64,000 nt of DNA from Marasmius tenuissimus (taxonomy: Eukaryota > Basidiomycota > Agaricomycetes > Agaricales > Marasmiaceae), in assembly GCA_029532415.1 (NCBI GenBank), contig JAQOTA010000015.1:1426001-1490000 (forward strand), read 5' to 3'. The notes below the pieces were generated by a model. It saw nothing but the letters and a program-made list of their open reading frames with translations. It was not told where the DNA came from and searched no databases. The position numbers and the translations under genes are program-made. This document shows, piece by piece, positions 11,783 through 25,094 of the stretch. Numbering within the stretch: the first letter of the stretch is position 1; each line of letters begins with the position of its first letter.

Positions 11783-13054
11783 TCACTCACCCTTCGTCTC
11801 CACTCTGCTTCTCACGATATGCTTGGAGTCAGGCCCCGCCCAAAATGAGGCTTTGACCGGTTCTCTTCGAGCCTCTTGGGGTTTCACCCTTCCTCTCCAG
11901 ACAGCACGTTGGTATTGCAATATAATGGGCACAAAGTCCAGCAACCCAAAATCGGGCCAATACGCATCGACGAAATGTATTTGGGTGCGTTCGTTACTCT
12001 GAAGTATGTGAGAATTCTTTGAAGGGTCATGACACTCTGACAACGTACCTGCCAAAGCATGTAGTCGCTGAACCGTGTCACACCACTGGTCCGTACGAGT
12101 ATATCCACTTGGGGTGGGCTACCACGCTCTGTGGTCATCAAGTGGGAGGTGATCATGTCTGGCGTTATAGTCATCAGGCTATCCTCAAGAAGTACCGTGA
12201 ATAGAGTTCAGATCATTGACGATGCTTGTACTCACGGTTGACCATAAGCGTGTTTTGACGTGGACTCCGAGATGACCTCCCTCACGCACGATTCCACGGC
12301 AGTTGTTATTTCGTCGCGAGAAGAGTATGGCATGCATATGTTGAGGATAGAGCTTTGAACCGGTTAGAAGCTACGAAAATAGATTGAGCTCCGTGGCCCG
12401 CACCCAGTGTTCAATCTTGTTAGATCTTCAGCCCGTTTCACTGTCTCTTGCACAGACGGAGGGAACATTTCAACGCGCCCGATCACATTCAAACGAACGT
12501 TGTATTGACTAAGTAGGTCCCTGCGAGACGATGTCAGCCAGAAAGGTCGAGAACAGTACTCTCTTCGTACCCGTATGAGCACAGTTCATCCAATTTATCC
12601 ACCAAGAGAGTTAGAAGTGCATCAACCTCCTCCTTCGGACGTTTGAAGTTGTCTATCGCGAATGCGTACACTGATACACAATGTATGTTCAGTCGGAGGC
12701 ATACTTCTAAAATCTATTTGCTTTTTCAGATCGACCTAGAGGAAAAGGGTACACAAAGCGACGTACGTTTCTCAAAGAATTGTATCCCTCTCCGTGTCCT
12801 ATTATAACTTTCTGCCCTCTCTTCCTGGCGTAGCGACGATTCCCGTCCATGACGAAGGCGACATGTTGTGGTATCGGGCCAGATGCGAGTATTTTGAGGA
12901 CTAAGCGTCTTGGATATTGCCGTATCGAATCTAGCCGAAGAAAAGATAAAAGAAGGGTTATTGGGGTGAGCAAAAAGACGAGAAAGGAATGGAGTGATAA
13001 GAGAACGTCGCGAAGCATAGTAACAGGAGAATTGTGGGCGCCAGTGAGGGCCAC
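11783..13054 (-). CDS. RER2: Dehydrodolichyl diphosphate synthase (cis-prenyltransferase)
   Basis: Extends FPP with cis isoprene units to make the dolichol precursor used in N-glycosylation, O-mannosylation and GPI synthesis at the ER. Six exons (introns 12766-12714, 12570-12521, 12403-12353, 12235-12179, 12048-11999) give 336 aa. A hydrophobic N-terminal segment near residues 17-40 suggests membrane attachment. Family motifs are complete: [17 protein letters not shown] with the catalytic [38 protein letters not shown] and [28 protein letters not shown] follows. The RTSGVTRLSD-like form is the eukaryotic catalytic-subunit type rather than the Nus1/NgBR type. The start at 13054 is chosen; a second Met 12 codons in is possible. 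Confidence 0.95.
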
Positions 13055-13315
13055 GCTGGCACACGTCGACCACGAAAATGTCAGCGCTTGAGCTTGAGCG
13101 GGCGCTAAGCAACATGGCAGCTAAAATTGGACAGTCCGGAGTCCTCACATACCGCGACGTCACACGTGCGCGTGAGGGCTAGCGAGTGAATTTGCAGTAC
13201 AGTGGCATCAAGTGTAGTTGAATACATGTTTTCGTTCTATTTTACACAAAACCTAGATCAAAGCTTACATCTCTCCATATCAAGTTGAATTCTCTTCGGC
13301 CAAGTCGACCCTCGT

Positions 13316-15555
13316 TCAGTGGTGGAACAGACGCAGAGAGGTATGTGCGAATACGATGCCATGTTCGTTCGCCGCGTTGACACACTCCGCATCCATCACG
13401 CTTCCGCTCGGTGCAGCGAGATACTTCACACCGCTCTTGCGTGCCCGATGAACGTTATCGGGGAACGGGAAAAACGCGTCGCTGGAACACGCGACGTTAT
13501 CGAGTTTTTGTGCCCACTCCTTCCTCTCCACTTCCGTCAATGATTCGACCTTGCCCTCGAACATGCTTTCCCACTGTTCCCTCTCACCACCTTCCAAAGG
13601 CTCTCCACCGACAAAAAGGTCAATCGCATTCGCTTTCTCGGCCCGCTTTACGCCCTTTTTGAAAGGTAATGCGAGAACTCGAGGGTGGTGGCGTAGCCAC
13701 CACATGTCGGCTTTACCGCCAGCAAGTCGGGTACAATGGATCCGGGACTGCTGACCAGCACCTAGCCCGATAATCGCGCCGTGTACAGCATAGGCAACGC
13801 TGTTAGACTGAGTGTATTTCAGGGCAAGCGTCGCGAGAATGAGATCTGTCAAAGCAGAGGCTGGCAACTACCGGATCGTCACCGCATCCGTGTATCAGTG
13901 TATCATGCTTCAGAAAGGAGGATAGACGTCTCACATCTTTCTGCTTCGAGACGATATTTTCGAACAGCTTTCCATCTATTTTGGCTTTATTGCGCTTCTG
14001 CTGGAGATGAATGCCGTAGACTTGTTTGGTCTCGATTTCTTCGGGCTCGTATGATGGATCGATCTGCCACAGATGCCACAGGAGGACATGTAAGTAGACC
14101 CGCGATTAGGTTTGATAAATCTCAACACGCACTTGGAGAACGCAGTACTTCCCGCCCTTCTTCTTGGAGAGCACATCCAGGGCTTCGGTAGAGTATCCTG
14201 GGGCTATTATACCGTCTGAAACTTCGCGAGAGATAATGCGAGCCGTTGCAAGATCGCAAGGATCGGAAAGGGCGATGAAGTCTCCGAATGAAGACATGCG
14301 ATCGGCGCCTGTCCTTCTGTCAGTCCAACGGGAATACTTGGTCGAAGCAGCTGAATGTACTCGCCTCTTGCGCGGGCATACGCGCAGGCAAGGGGTGTAA
14401 GGGGCTCCTTGAGATCATCCACGCCATACACCTTCTTTTCGGTTTCATCGAGTTCAATGCCAACAGCGGCGCCTGCAGGAGATACGTGCTTGAACGAGGC
14501 TGCAGCGGGAAGACTCAGTGCCTCTCGCAGCTCTTTCACTAGTGCATACGAGTTCAACGCGTCGAGGAGATTGATGTATCCCGGAGAACCACACAGAGCT
14601 AGAAAAACGCGAAACAAGAGCACCGATCGATACAACCAAGGAGTGAAACTTGAAGTGCGTAGACCATACCTTTGAAAGGTAGCTCTCCTTCAGTAACAAA
14701 TGCTTGCGCAGGTTTTTGATGAGGGTTAGCTCCGTAGCGAAGCGGAACTCTCTGAACAGGTCCCACCAACTTCTCGGGAGGCAAGTCACCCGAGGCGTAC
14801 TGCTGCCGGAAATAACCGCTTATAGCTCCATCGTACTTTGCAGTCATCTCAAATGCCTTCAAAGCCAACTTGCTTCTCAATGCCTCTCCGACGTCGCCAT
14901 TTCCGGTTTTCCATGCCTCCAGGAATTGAGTGTAGTCGGCTGGGTCGGAGATCACGGATACGCGTTCGTGGTTTTTAGCCGCTGCACGCAACAAGGTGAC
15001 TCCCCCAATGTCAATTTCTTCCACTGCATCGGCCAGGGCGCAGTTGGGTTTGGAGATAGTCGCTTCGAACGGATAGAGGTTGCATACGACAATTGAGATC
15101 GGAGCAATCCCTTGGGTTTTCAGGTCCTCCTGGTCCGATGGAATGTTCCTGGAGAGGATACCTGGAATGAAATATGTTCGATCGAGCGAATAGATTGAAC
15201 TTTGGTTTTTGAATGGTCCTCACCTCCGTGAACTGCGGGGTGAAGTGTCTTGACACGACCTCCGAGCATTTCCGGGGCTCTGGTGATGTCAGAGACATCG
15301 CTGGTGAAAGATGTAAGCCCGTGTTCTGAACTCTGGGGTGAAAAGAGACATGGACGTACTCTATGGGGATACCAGCATCTCGAATCTTTTTCGCTGTTCC
15401 ACCTGAGCCAAGTAGACGAACGCCCGCGCCGTGAAGGCCTTTTGCTAAATCAAGTAGGTCGGTCTTGTCGTAGACCGACAGCAGCGCTATCGAGATACTT
15501 TGTGAGAATTGGTAGGATCTCCGTGTAAGGAAGGTTTACCTATGGGTGTGGACAT
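13316..15555 (-). CDS. ADE17: Bifunctional AICAR transformylase / IMP cyclohydrolase
   Basis: Catalyses the last two steps of de novo IMP synthesis: formylation of AICAR with 10-formyl-THF, then ring closure. The first exon is 16 nt (15555-15540, MSTPI), joined to [19 protein letters not shown]. The N-terminal MGS-like cyclohydrolase domain has [17 protein letters not shown] and [14 protein letters not shown]. The transformylase domain has the catalytic Lys-His motif in [15 protein letters not shown], plus [14 protein letters not shown], and ends with [19 protein letters not shown]. Several short introns are present. Both domains are complete. The final AICARFT block contains [19 protein letters not shown]. 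Yeast has two isozymes (ADE16, ADE17); the symbol does not imply which one. Cytosolic by family. Confidence 0.95.
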
Positions 15556-15988
15556 GGAAGTTCAGTGGAAAAAATTGTGGGCGGCTACCGGCCCGCGTCG
15601 CGACTCTAAAATTTATATTTCCAATCAGATAGATTAGATGTACAGTGTGCAGTGAAGATTGCTCATTGCACTGTGCAGGGTCCTATGAGAGCTTCGATGA
15701 TGCCAACAGGTATAAGTAAAAATGAGTGATACAACTACATTGGAAAGAACTTGTGGATGAAAGAATATGGAGGTGAGGTAGCACGAGTAGGTAGAAGCAA
15801 CAATGTGAACTGAAAGTGAGGCTCAGACAGAGGCAAAGAAAACAATGAAAGCGACATACAAGATAAACGATAAACTTACTGGATGAGATTCAAAACAATA
15901 CATATTATGATGGATGTGTCCTTCGCAGAAACAGACAGTCATGGGTAACAGAACGTATCATCATCGCGTGTTCGTTTGTGGGAGGTCA
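15556..15988. other. Intergenic region, ADE17 promoter and forkhead 3' end
   Basis: 433 bp between the ADE17 start and the forkhead stop, both genes on the minus strand. The sequence is purine-rich on the plus strand, with no open frame of note. It presumably holds the ADE17 promoter and the forkhead 3' UTR. I see no recognisable element. Confidence 0.5.
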
Positions 15989-18792
15989 TCACCACTGTCT
16001 CGACCAGCTCCCCCACTTCCCTGGGCTAGCGTCAATTGGGTTGGGAGACTCATACAACAACTCTCTTTGCTTCCCAAACAGCCCGCTCGTAGGTGGACTA
16101 TCGCTCTGCTCCGCGCCAAGTCGGTTCAGCTCTGCGTCCAGCAGGGCCCTTGGATCGTGCTCATCGATGATAAGCCGTGAGCCAGGGGTTCGGAATGGGG
16201 ATATGAACGATGCTCTGAATGGCGATTCGTCCAATCCGCCTATCCTTTTCGGTGTGACTGGTCCACGCAATGGTGTATGCAGGAAATCAGCAAAGAGCTC
16301 ATCATCATTTGAGCCGTGTGGCGCGACTGGAGGAGGATCCAAATGCATTTTGTAGTGCGCCAGACTCGTCGACGGACTCATATGCAAACCTTTGTGGGAG
16401 AGTGGCGTATGCATAGGCGATAGCTGTACTTTTCGGTTGCGAGTTGGAGGAGGTGTAGAGAGGATTTCAGGCGCAGCGGCAGGCGGAGGCGTCTTCAACC
16501 TCGAAGACTTGGATGGTTTCGCGGCACTCGCTTTCGGCCTGGCGCCCTTCGCGGACGTTTTTCGGGTGGGTGAGGCGGCGCGCTCCTAGAGCGATATAGA
16601 GGAACACGAATAAGTTAATGAAAGACGCGTAAGGCATGGCAAACTTACATTCCGTTTCGCTGCTCTCTTCTGTTTAGCGTTTTTGTTCTTCACCGCATTG
16701 AGCAAGGGTTGATCTTGATCGAGATCTGAATCAGTCGGGTCACGGTTCCCGCTGTTGATGCCGGACTTCATTCTGGAGCCAGCCGTATCTTTTCTCCTTG
16801 GCGACGAGCCCCAGAACTGCACCGGGGTCAACTTTGTGTTGCGGAGGCAATCGTCGTCGCTATCAGGATCAGCGTCACTCCCGGAGTCGATCCCAGCCAC
16901 ACCCACTAAAGAGTCCTGTCCCCGGCTGCGAATGATGATGGGAGCATCTAGCTCCATATCGCTAGTCGTAGGAGGGGGCTTGATGAACTGCAGTTAGGTG
17001 TAAGAGCAGGCACTGAGGACGCAGAGGAAGATGAAGGCGGCGGAAAGACATCTGAGCCAGGAGAGTATTCCGGAACATTATCATCATCAGGTTGTGGGTT
17101 ACTCGAGGTCGTTGTGACGGATGGATTGACAGCCAGCTGTCGGGTTCCGGAAGTAGGGATGGGCGGGAAGAGTGCATCAGCAGACGAAGTCTGTAGCTGA
17201 GCACATGAGTCGTAGTAAGATTGTGTCTGCGTCGCCGGTTGAACGGTCGGGAATATGGTTTGTGACGGAGCCGGCAAGATCGTCCTCTGAGGACCCATGT
17301 CCTTGCCCGTCTCTTGCTTGATCTTCTTAGCCTTCCTCTCAACACTTCCCTCCACATCTTGCTGCTTCCTCGGCCGCTTTCCAGTTTTTGCCTGCATCAC
17401 CTCTGTCGGCGACTTTCCCCCGTTCATGTCCTTGCAAAACTGCTTGCGGAAGCCGCCGTTTTTGAAGCACTCTAAATCCTCATCCCAAATGGCCCATTGT
17501 GTTCTCCCAAGGGAACGATCACGAACAACCTTCCGAAAGCATGCGGTGGTACTTAGAACGTGTCTGATGCTGTTCATCCAAGTAGTCTCGCCGCGTTTGA
17601 AGTAGGGATAGACGATCGTTATCCAGTCGTAGATCTCCTGTAGAGTAAGACGGTGATCTGATGATGACAAGATCGCCTGCCCTAGCAATGCTGCATAGGA
17701 GAGATCCGGTTTATTGGGCGAATAAGGACCTGGGGGCAGTGTGTATGGGAGCCCGTTGTACGACTCTTCCTCTGGCTCCGGTCCCATAGGGCCGGGGGAA
17801 GAGACGATATTGACAACACGTGAAGGTGTAGGTTGAGGGGTTGCCAGAGGGGGTGACGAGGGCGGGAGTGGAGAGTGCGTCGCGGTTCGGCTGGAAGATA
17901 TGATTCGCTTGTTCTGGGGGGTGACGGGCGGGAAGACGCCGGATGAGCCAGCCATTGGGTTGGGGAATGGAAGGACTTGAGACTGCGTTAGGTATTGCGA
18001 ATACGGATAATATTGGTTCGTTGGAGGCGGAATGGGCTTGACGACTGGTGACTCAGTTTTGGGAATCTTGAACAAAATTGAGAAAAAAAAAACGCCAGAG
18101 GTGAACAAGACTTTGGAACATACCGTAGTTCCCTGCGCAGCGGTGTGCTCCCTGTAATATTTCGCCTGTGACGGCGTGAGTGGAGGTGGCTATTGAAAAA
18201 CTCCATGAAGACCATGTTGGAGTTCAAAGACACGTGAACTAACCTCTGAATCGAGCCTGCTGGTACTATGTTCGGCTCTCACGTCACCTTCAGGTTCCTC
18301 GCGCTTCAAGGCTAACGAACCCGTACTTTTGCCACGACAGGACGCGTTACTCGGCGTTGGGGATGACTGAGACACCCTGGTTGACAGGTCTCGTTCCTTC
18401 TCTCTCCTCTGTTTTTTCTCTTTCCTGGTCTGCCTCTGCCGCTCAAGAACGGCTTCCATAGTGTCTATTTGTCGGGGTGGCAATGGAGAGTCAACAGGTT
18501 CAGCCTTGACTGGTGAAGGTGAGGGAGACGCGTCGTCTCGGAAGGATGCTGAGCTTGCACGAGACGGAGATCGCGCAGAAGTGACCATAGTGCTGTTCGA
18601 TCTTGAAAGTGAGCGTAAATTCGATATCGAGGTTGAGCTATCAGCTCTCGCACGGGAAAAAACGCGTGAAGAACTGGTGCTATCCGCGGTGAGAAACTGT
18701 CTCATCTCGTCACTGCGTTTATGAAGGTCCTCTCGAGTTAGACCAAGGGAGTTGAGAAGCTGTGAGATTGGGGAAGCATCAGGAGCAGCCAT
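15989..18792 (-). CDS. Forkhead transcription factor (Hcm1/Sep1-like, no FHA domain seen)
   Basis: DNA-binding transcription factor. Starts at MAAPDASPISQLLNSLGLTR. A Ser/Arg-rich region with a basic coiled stretch (RQRQTRKEKKQRREKERD) follows, then a Pro-rich linker. The forkhead domain is complete: NKPDLSYAALLGQAIL, then LTLQEIYDWITIVYPYFKRG, WMNSIRHVLSTTACFRKV and TQWAIWDEDLECF. The H3 recognition helix reads NSIRHVLS where most members have NSIRHNLS. The C-terminal half is disordered with several S/T-P sites (LSPMHTPLSHKG, HTPLRGPVTPKR), typical of CDK-regulated forkheads. No FHA domain is visible, so Hcm1/Sep1-like is favoured over Fkh1/2; this is inference. A few short introns join the exons, and the last exon ends in GKWGSWSRQW. 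Confidence 0.92.
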
Positions 18793-20126
18793 GCCGACGA
18801 GTGTAGGTCGATATGAAGGCGAGCTGGAGGAGAGCAGGGGGGCGAAACGACGACTAAAACGGTTTGGTGAGAGAAATTAAATGCAGCTATTCGAAAAGCA
18901 GACTGCTGGAGCTCCTGTATGTAGAAAAAGAGAGAAAAGAGAAGGTAGAAGAGAATGAGAGGACCGTGCAGGGATGAGGCCCAATGTGGGAAGAAGGGCC
19001 GTTGACGAGCAAGAGCAGTGACAAGAAATGCAAATAAATTTCGTTGTGATTACAATTACGTCAGCGAGACATACCGAGGTTCAATTCCAGGAAGATTGTC
19101 ACAGTCACACTGGTCCTCGTGGACCGAACGCGACCTCCGGCTATCTGATTCTCAGTGAGCCTTTCCTTCCCGTACTTACATGCTTACCATTCTATTTTTT
19201 TCGATACTCGTTGACAGCGCCCACGCCCCTCACATCCTTTCATAGTTTCTCATCTCCCGAACACACCTGATCATGAGTTTGGTTTCGCCGACTTGAATGA
19301 TTATTGTTTGGGCTGCTAATGGCCATGCGACGGACCCGTCTATGCCCGCTTGGATGTTATCTCGGTATCTTCTGAACTCCCAAAGTAAGCTTTTCTACGT
19401 CTTGAAATTGCCTCCGGATCCGATAAGTATATACATAGTACGCATTCTCTGGCTTCCAGTTACCGGAAGGCCCGTACGACTTACACCTTTGGTAACGGGG
19501 TTGTTCGGAGCTCCATTCGACACGCAGATGCGAGATATTTCCCAAATTCTGGTTATTCTTCCACAGTATCATGCTTGCGGCGCATGACTGCCCGGCGGGC
19601 GCAAGTTATGTGGAGGCACCGTGCACTAGTCTTGCGTCAGAACCCTTGCAGTAGTGAGCTATAGACTGAACGGAGCGAGTCGCGACCCATAGACAAGTAT
19701 GACCGGTACTTATCCATATCCCCACAGCCAGAGGCCGTGACTGTTCGCGAAGGATACCTCGAATGCAACATTAAGTACAGGCCACTATTAGCCCCGCGTT
19801 CGCTGGTCTGTACCTCATCACCTCGGAGTTCCTCTTGTAATCTCCAGCTATACCCATTCAGGCTCATTCTATTTCTGAGCTGTGGTGACTCAAGCAAAGG
19901 CTCGTCCTCACCAGGCTATTCAGATGATGCCTGGTCTATCGACGCCTGCTCACGATAGACCAAGTGGGATGGACCAAGGTCCCTAGGAAACACGAAGTAG
20001 CGTGATGTGACAAGATTCAATAAAATTAAAATTGAATCTAGAGTGACAATAGCCCAGAAATGGCGTTCACAGCAACACCCAACGATGTACGCTATGGGAC
20101 AAAATCTATTTGCAAGATATCAGTTG
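18793..20126. other. Gene-poor interval upstream of the forkhead gene
   Basis: 1.3 kb between the forkhead 5' end and the LIG4 3' end. It contains open frames of 80-100 codons at 19028-19270 and 19297-19587, and one further stretch open to about 19670. A fair 5' splice site (CCCAAA|GTAAGC, near 19380) with a TAG acceptor near 19440 makes a spliced transcript possible. I recognise no protein motif and do not call a gene. A TRNA-like B-box word at 19079-19089 does not fold into a T-arm. Confidence 0.5.
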
Positions 20127-23100
20127 CTACTCAGCACAATCGATCCACTCGCCGTACTTACCGTCCTCGTCAAGCAGTGTTCCTTCATCAATACAGGCCG
20201 CAATGTATTCGGAGATAACAATGCGCCGGCGCTTGGGTCTATTCCATTTCGTCAACGCAGGTCGAACCACAAGGTAAGGAAAGCCGTACTCGGATGTTCT
20301 CTTCATCAACTCAACTCTTCGGCTAGCGTCTCGTTTGTCAATCACGACATGAGTCAACTTGCCTTCGTTCAGATCCACAACTCGTCCCCCATTAGTGGTT
20401 ATGACCTTCTTCAGGTCGTCAAAGCTGATCATATACCCCAAAGAATCGAGATCACAGGGAGGAAAGTTAAAACAAGTTCATCTCCATCATGTCGGATGAT
20501 GGTGCCGAAATATGGGACCCCACCTTTGATTGATTTGATTCGTTTCCTTGGTTTTGACGTTCATCCCATGTCGACGCGCATTGTCCGGTGAGTCCAAGTA
20601 GAAACACCTAGCCGAGAGATTAGCAGCTAGCTCCAATGATCGTAGGGCCACCCACAAATGCTTGAAAATCTGGTCCTGGTCGTACTCCATGGCCGAGTCG
20701 TCTTCTCCCATGTTTCCATGTTCCTGTGTCGGGCGTGAGGAACCATGAGGCTTGAGCACGAATGAAAAATCGTGCCTTAGCAGGAACATCTAAATGTTCT
20801 TCCCCGTCTCCTTTTTTCGCGAACCAGTCGTCCAAATCCTCCTCATTGACGTCTTGTTCACCAGCAACGTCATCGTTATCGGAATCGTTCTCGGTTTCGG
20901 AATCCGAGGGATGTTGTCCAGCGCTGTCGCTCATAACCTCTTCTGCTTCGTCGTCCGCCAACCATTGGGCTAACCCTGGGGCCATTTTCATTTCCTTTGA
21001 TTTGGGCGCTACCTCGAAGGCCTCCCGGTCATCTTCCTCAACCGGTGACTCCACGTCCTTTATGGCATCCGGTCTCGTTGGATCGGGACCTGTGTCCGTA
21101 TCTTGTTCGTCTTCTTCATCCTCCTCTGTCCCGTCTTGATATTCGTCCGCCAAAGCGCGTGAAGCGGTCGCGTGGAAAAAATACCTAAAGTGAAGGTCAT
21201 CATTAATATAGGAAAACCTGTGATCCTGAGTTTCTAAACATACTTCTTATCAAAAGGCGCCCTTCTCCCCATTGCAATCGAGTCCGTCACCCACTGAGGT
21301 TTGATAATATCGTGGATGCCCCTGTCGATGACGATCTTGACATTGTATGCTAGACGGGAGAGAAATAAGCCCCAGCTGGACTACACGGTCTCCCAAAAGG
21401 GCCGCGCAAAGTTTTATTAGGGAATTTAGACGCACGCGTTATCTTGCCACCGTAAACGACGAAAAGGTCCGCTTGATTCGTAGCAATTTGCATGCAGGCT
21501 CCACCGTTGGCGAGAATCCTTTGAGATTGCAAAATAAGCACACCAGCTTTGAGAATGAGAAACGAAGGACTTACGAGCTCATCAATTTATTCTTGTCTTC
21601 ATTACCAGACTTCGACTTGGGGTCCGGCACCACAGCTGTTAGCGAACGGTCGCATCTGTGAGATAGACCAACACAAGACGTGGGAGGATTACTCGCCGAA
21701 TTTCAGGCCCTTAAACATATCGGACTCAACTTGAACATCGGCACGCTTTGGTCCCTGATAGGTTGAGATTATGGTGGGCTGTCAAAAAAAGGTTTGTCTA
21801 TATTTCCCAGTTGCTCGAGAACGGTGAAAATGACCTTTTTCGCTGTGATCTTACGCTTCTTCTTGGTCTCCCTGAATTTGGGTCAGGCGACAACACATTT
21901 ACTTGCTAAACAAGATGACGCTTACCCGTCGTCGTCCTCCAACTTTCTCTTCTTCTCTGATCTCACGCTGTCGAGGACCGCTGGATGCAGTTGCCGGTTA
22001 TCACTGCATATGCAAATGCTATATCTGACTGTCGGTTCCACTCACCATCGTAGATCATACAGTCATCCAGTGTCAGGTCGTCTCTAATGGACAACGCGCG
22101 GGGGAAACGCATCGTATATCCAACGTGATATTGTTCTGTCCCAGAGACCCGTCTCTAATCAGCCTATCACCGCACGCTCCCCATCCGAAGAGTGATACGC
22201 ACCCGAGGGAACTATCTCTGCCGCCTTGACTTTCAATATAAAAGAACTTGTGCACCGTCAGCAATGCATAGGATGAACGGCGAGACAATCCCTCACTCGT
22301 CAGGATCAAGATAAACGTCGCCCTTGTCTTCGCCTGAAGACTTTTTCGACGTCTGTAAGAATTCGGGAGGGTTCTTGCGATCCCACGGCTTCCATGGTTT
22401 GTCTCGGACCCATGCATAGTCTGTATAGGTAAGCCCTGAGCCAATGCGCACGAAGGTGCTATACCTATTTGGATTCCAGGAAGGTGAGCCTCCTATCACA
22501 ATGTTGACACAAAAACTACCGACTTTTGTTCACTCTGATCGTCAGAGTTCCGAGTGTCCAAAACGGCGCAAATGAGTGTGGAAACCCCGCCTCCTCGAGA
22601 TCCAGTGCCATAGTTACCACCTAGGAGAGCACGAACGTTTGCCTGCTATCGGCGGTGAAACAAAATGAGGGTATCTGCATACCAACGACCAGTACATCAA
22701 CCGTCTCGCCCATGTTGTCCTATTCAGGTTCATCGTAAACCTAAAATGCTTTCCCGCGCCTCATCAAATAAACCACGCACCATGTATTCAGGCTTCACCT
22801 AGACAATTGTGATGGTGAGTATGGTGCGGTTAAACGGCGGGCTTGTCACAAACCTTGATCCAGTCCATGTTCCTCCCATTTAGCACATATTTAGATTTCG
22901 GATGTTTGACGACCAAGCCCTCTCCCCGGGCCTCCATTATCTCCTCCATCTTGGCCCGCACGTCTTTGGCGGTCTTACCCTTGTATTCCTGGACAAATTC
23001 GACACGACCCTTGATCTCCGTCAGACAATGGCGAAGATTTTTCTTGCGAAAGGTGGTCGTCCTATCCAACAGTGATGTACCATTGAGGTAAAGCAAATCA

Positions 23101-24788
23101 AAGACCTTGACTAGAGATCATTAGAAACAATAACGAAGTAGGGGATAAACGTACAGCATGGTCGTGGATTCAGTTCTTTCTTGGACTTGTCTACAATAGG
23201 CGGCGGACCTGAGCATCAGATCACAACGAAAGCCAAGGCGGTTGAATGGATTCGTCACCTAGTGCAGCAGTTTTCAAGGTTCCGAAAGGCAGATTCCTTT
23301 CTGACACAGGGTCCCATACGAGCATCTCGCCATCAAGGATGATGCTAAACCGTCACAGATAAGTATCGGACATGATTGAAAACGATGCCAGACTAATACT
23401 TCTCTACCCCGGGATGAAAGGCTTTGTCAAGGAATGGCGTCAATGTGCCAACCCCTACATGTTTGCCATACATGTAGGTATAATCTTTACCCTTCCTGTC
23501 ATGTTGACTGAGTTTTGATTTGAGGTTGAATAAGCCGACAAACCCGACCTTGAGCAGTAATAGTATTCGTTTCCTCGCTTGTGGAGCTGTATTCTCTCTC
23601 CGTCCAATTTCTCTTCAATGATAAATTCAGCGCCACCCATTTCCTTGACTGTTTGTTCGATGGTTTTTGTCGGACGCTTGCACAGCATTGGTGTGAATGA
23701 CTGGAACAATCCAACAGTTTTTTGCTGTCTATGGAATCAACTTTGAGCGCCTCACTTAATCTGAAGAGAGCGTACATCGTCGTCCAGCTTATTGTTAGTA
23801 TCCCAAAGAGTCCAGGCAACTTTCTTCAAATCAGAGCAGGTATTGTAAAGGTCTTGTGCATCTGGATGAAACACAGAGAATACAGTCGTTTCCTTCACCG
23901 AGATAACCATATCTTCGAGGCCACGAATCAGACGCAGAGTTCGTGAAGAACAAGTTGACGTGCCTTTCAAGATGATACGGACGATCCACCTCTGTTCATC
24001 TGGGGTTGTCCGGTTGTAGATACGTTGAAGAATCTTCATCTGTTGGTCGCTTTGCCGACTCTCAGCGAGACGTCAAGATGAACTAGAGCCATACGCACGA
24101 TTTGCCCATGCTTTGAGATAGTTCATCTAGGGTTTCATTGAGCTCTTCGATTGACAGTGTTCCTTCAATCACGGAGGAGCGTTTGTACACCACTTCGTAC
24201 AACACTGTCGGGAAATCACCCGAGGCTTTCTGGAGCACAGTAAGAAACTGGTTGCTACTGAAGGTGCGGACATACATCTCTTTCCGTTGGTTTCTTCCAG
24301 TTCAGGAGTCGTTGAGCATCTGGATCGTTCTTCCCTAATGGTATCATTTTAATGTAAATCTTGGCGAGAACTTTTTCTTTGAGGCCATAAACCGCTCTTT
24401 CTCTGTCCTTCTGCGGGTTCCATGCCTACTCATCAACGACCTGTCCGAAAATTGACCGTTATGTACCTGCCTGGGGTAAAATCAAGCGTAGCACGGGATA
24501 GAGATCGTTTCCCACTTCCTCTCTCCAGTGCTGAAATTGAGTGGTTTCAGATTATATACCAGAGTAAAGCCAGGGAAAATGTACACTGAGCCACGTCCCA
24601 ATCAGCTTCTTCCTTCGTTCCTGCCTTCTCTCAGCTTGTAGTTTGTCAAACAACCCAACCAACACTGCGAAGGGGGCGCTTCCAATGTTCTGTGGCGGTA
24701 TTGGATACCCCTCGTCCTCAGCGTCCATGGGAGCTTCTGGAGGGGGCGATCTGGGGGGAGTAGTCGGAGCAGGTGTTGGCTGCATCAT
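20127..24788 (-). CDS. LIG4: DNA ligase IV
   Basis: ATP-dependent ligase that seals double-strand breaks in non-homologous end joining, with XRCC4/Lif1. Many short introns, over a dozen by eye. The N-terminal DNA-binding domain begins MMQPTPAPTTPP and includes FAVLVGLFDKLQAERRQERR. The catalytic core has motif I EEKLDGERIQLHKRG (adenylated Lys in KLDGER) and motif III-type IILDGEMLVWDP. The later motif EGLVVKHPKSKYVLNGR runs into MDWIKV. The C-terminus has BRCT1 (about 21800-21240), a long acidic segment (about 21180-20760) and BRCT2 (to 20127, containing IVISEYIAACIDEGTLLDED). The inter-BRCT segment, which binds XRCC4 in the family, is unusually rich in Asp/Glu. Its start is divergent from the kinase at 25095. 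Confidence 0.95.
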
Positions 24789-25094
24789 CTTGAGTTAAGA
24801 CCGAAACGGAGCTCGCTGGTGGGAGTCAATGTGAAAGCACGGCTGAATTGGCGCCCAGAGTCGTGTGTCGTGTGTCATTCTTCATTCTCGGACCCGATCC
24901 CGTGACACGCGTTATTTGGCCTTGTTAGTAGTACCCTGGCCCTAGACACGCTGATAGTGGGCGCTTATAGGTGCTTGTAATCCCGCCACCACCAACCTAC
25001 TTCTTTGTTTCTTCTCTTTTTCTCTATTCTACTAGATTCCACTACACCTTCACATCTATCTGTCAACAATCTAGATCAAATCCTTAGCTCTCTC
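24789..25094. promoter_or_regulatory. Shared divergent promoter, LIG4 / Nim1-type kinase
   Basis: 306 bp between two divergent starts. The half near the kinase is pyrimidine-rich (CTTCTTTGTTTCTTCTCTTTTTCTC, split here as two overlapping CT-rich blocks near 24999-25028). This is common just upstream of fungal start codons. No TATA box is obvious. The boundaries are simply the two start codons. Confidence 0.5.

Noticed and set aside
19079..19089. tRNA B-box-like word GGTTCAATTCC
   Set aside because: Flanking bases cannot form a T-stem, and no A box, anticodon arm or acceptor stem is present.
25005..25094. Upstream in-frame ATG of the kinase
   Set aside because: It would add a hydrophobic leader (MFLLFFSILLDS) that overlaps a CT-rich leader region. 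The ATG at 25095 gives the expected N-terminus next to the glycine loop.
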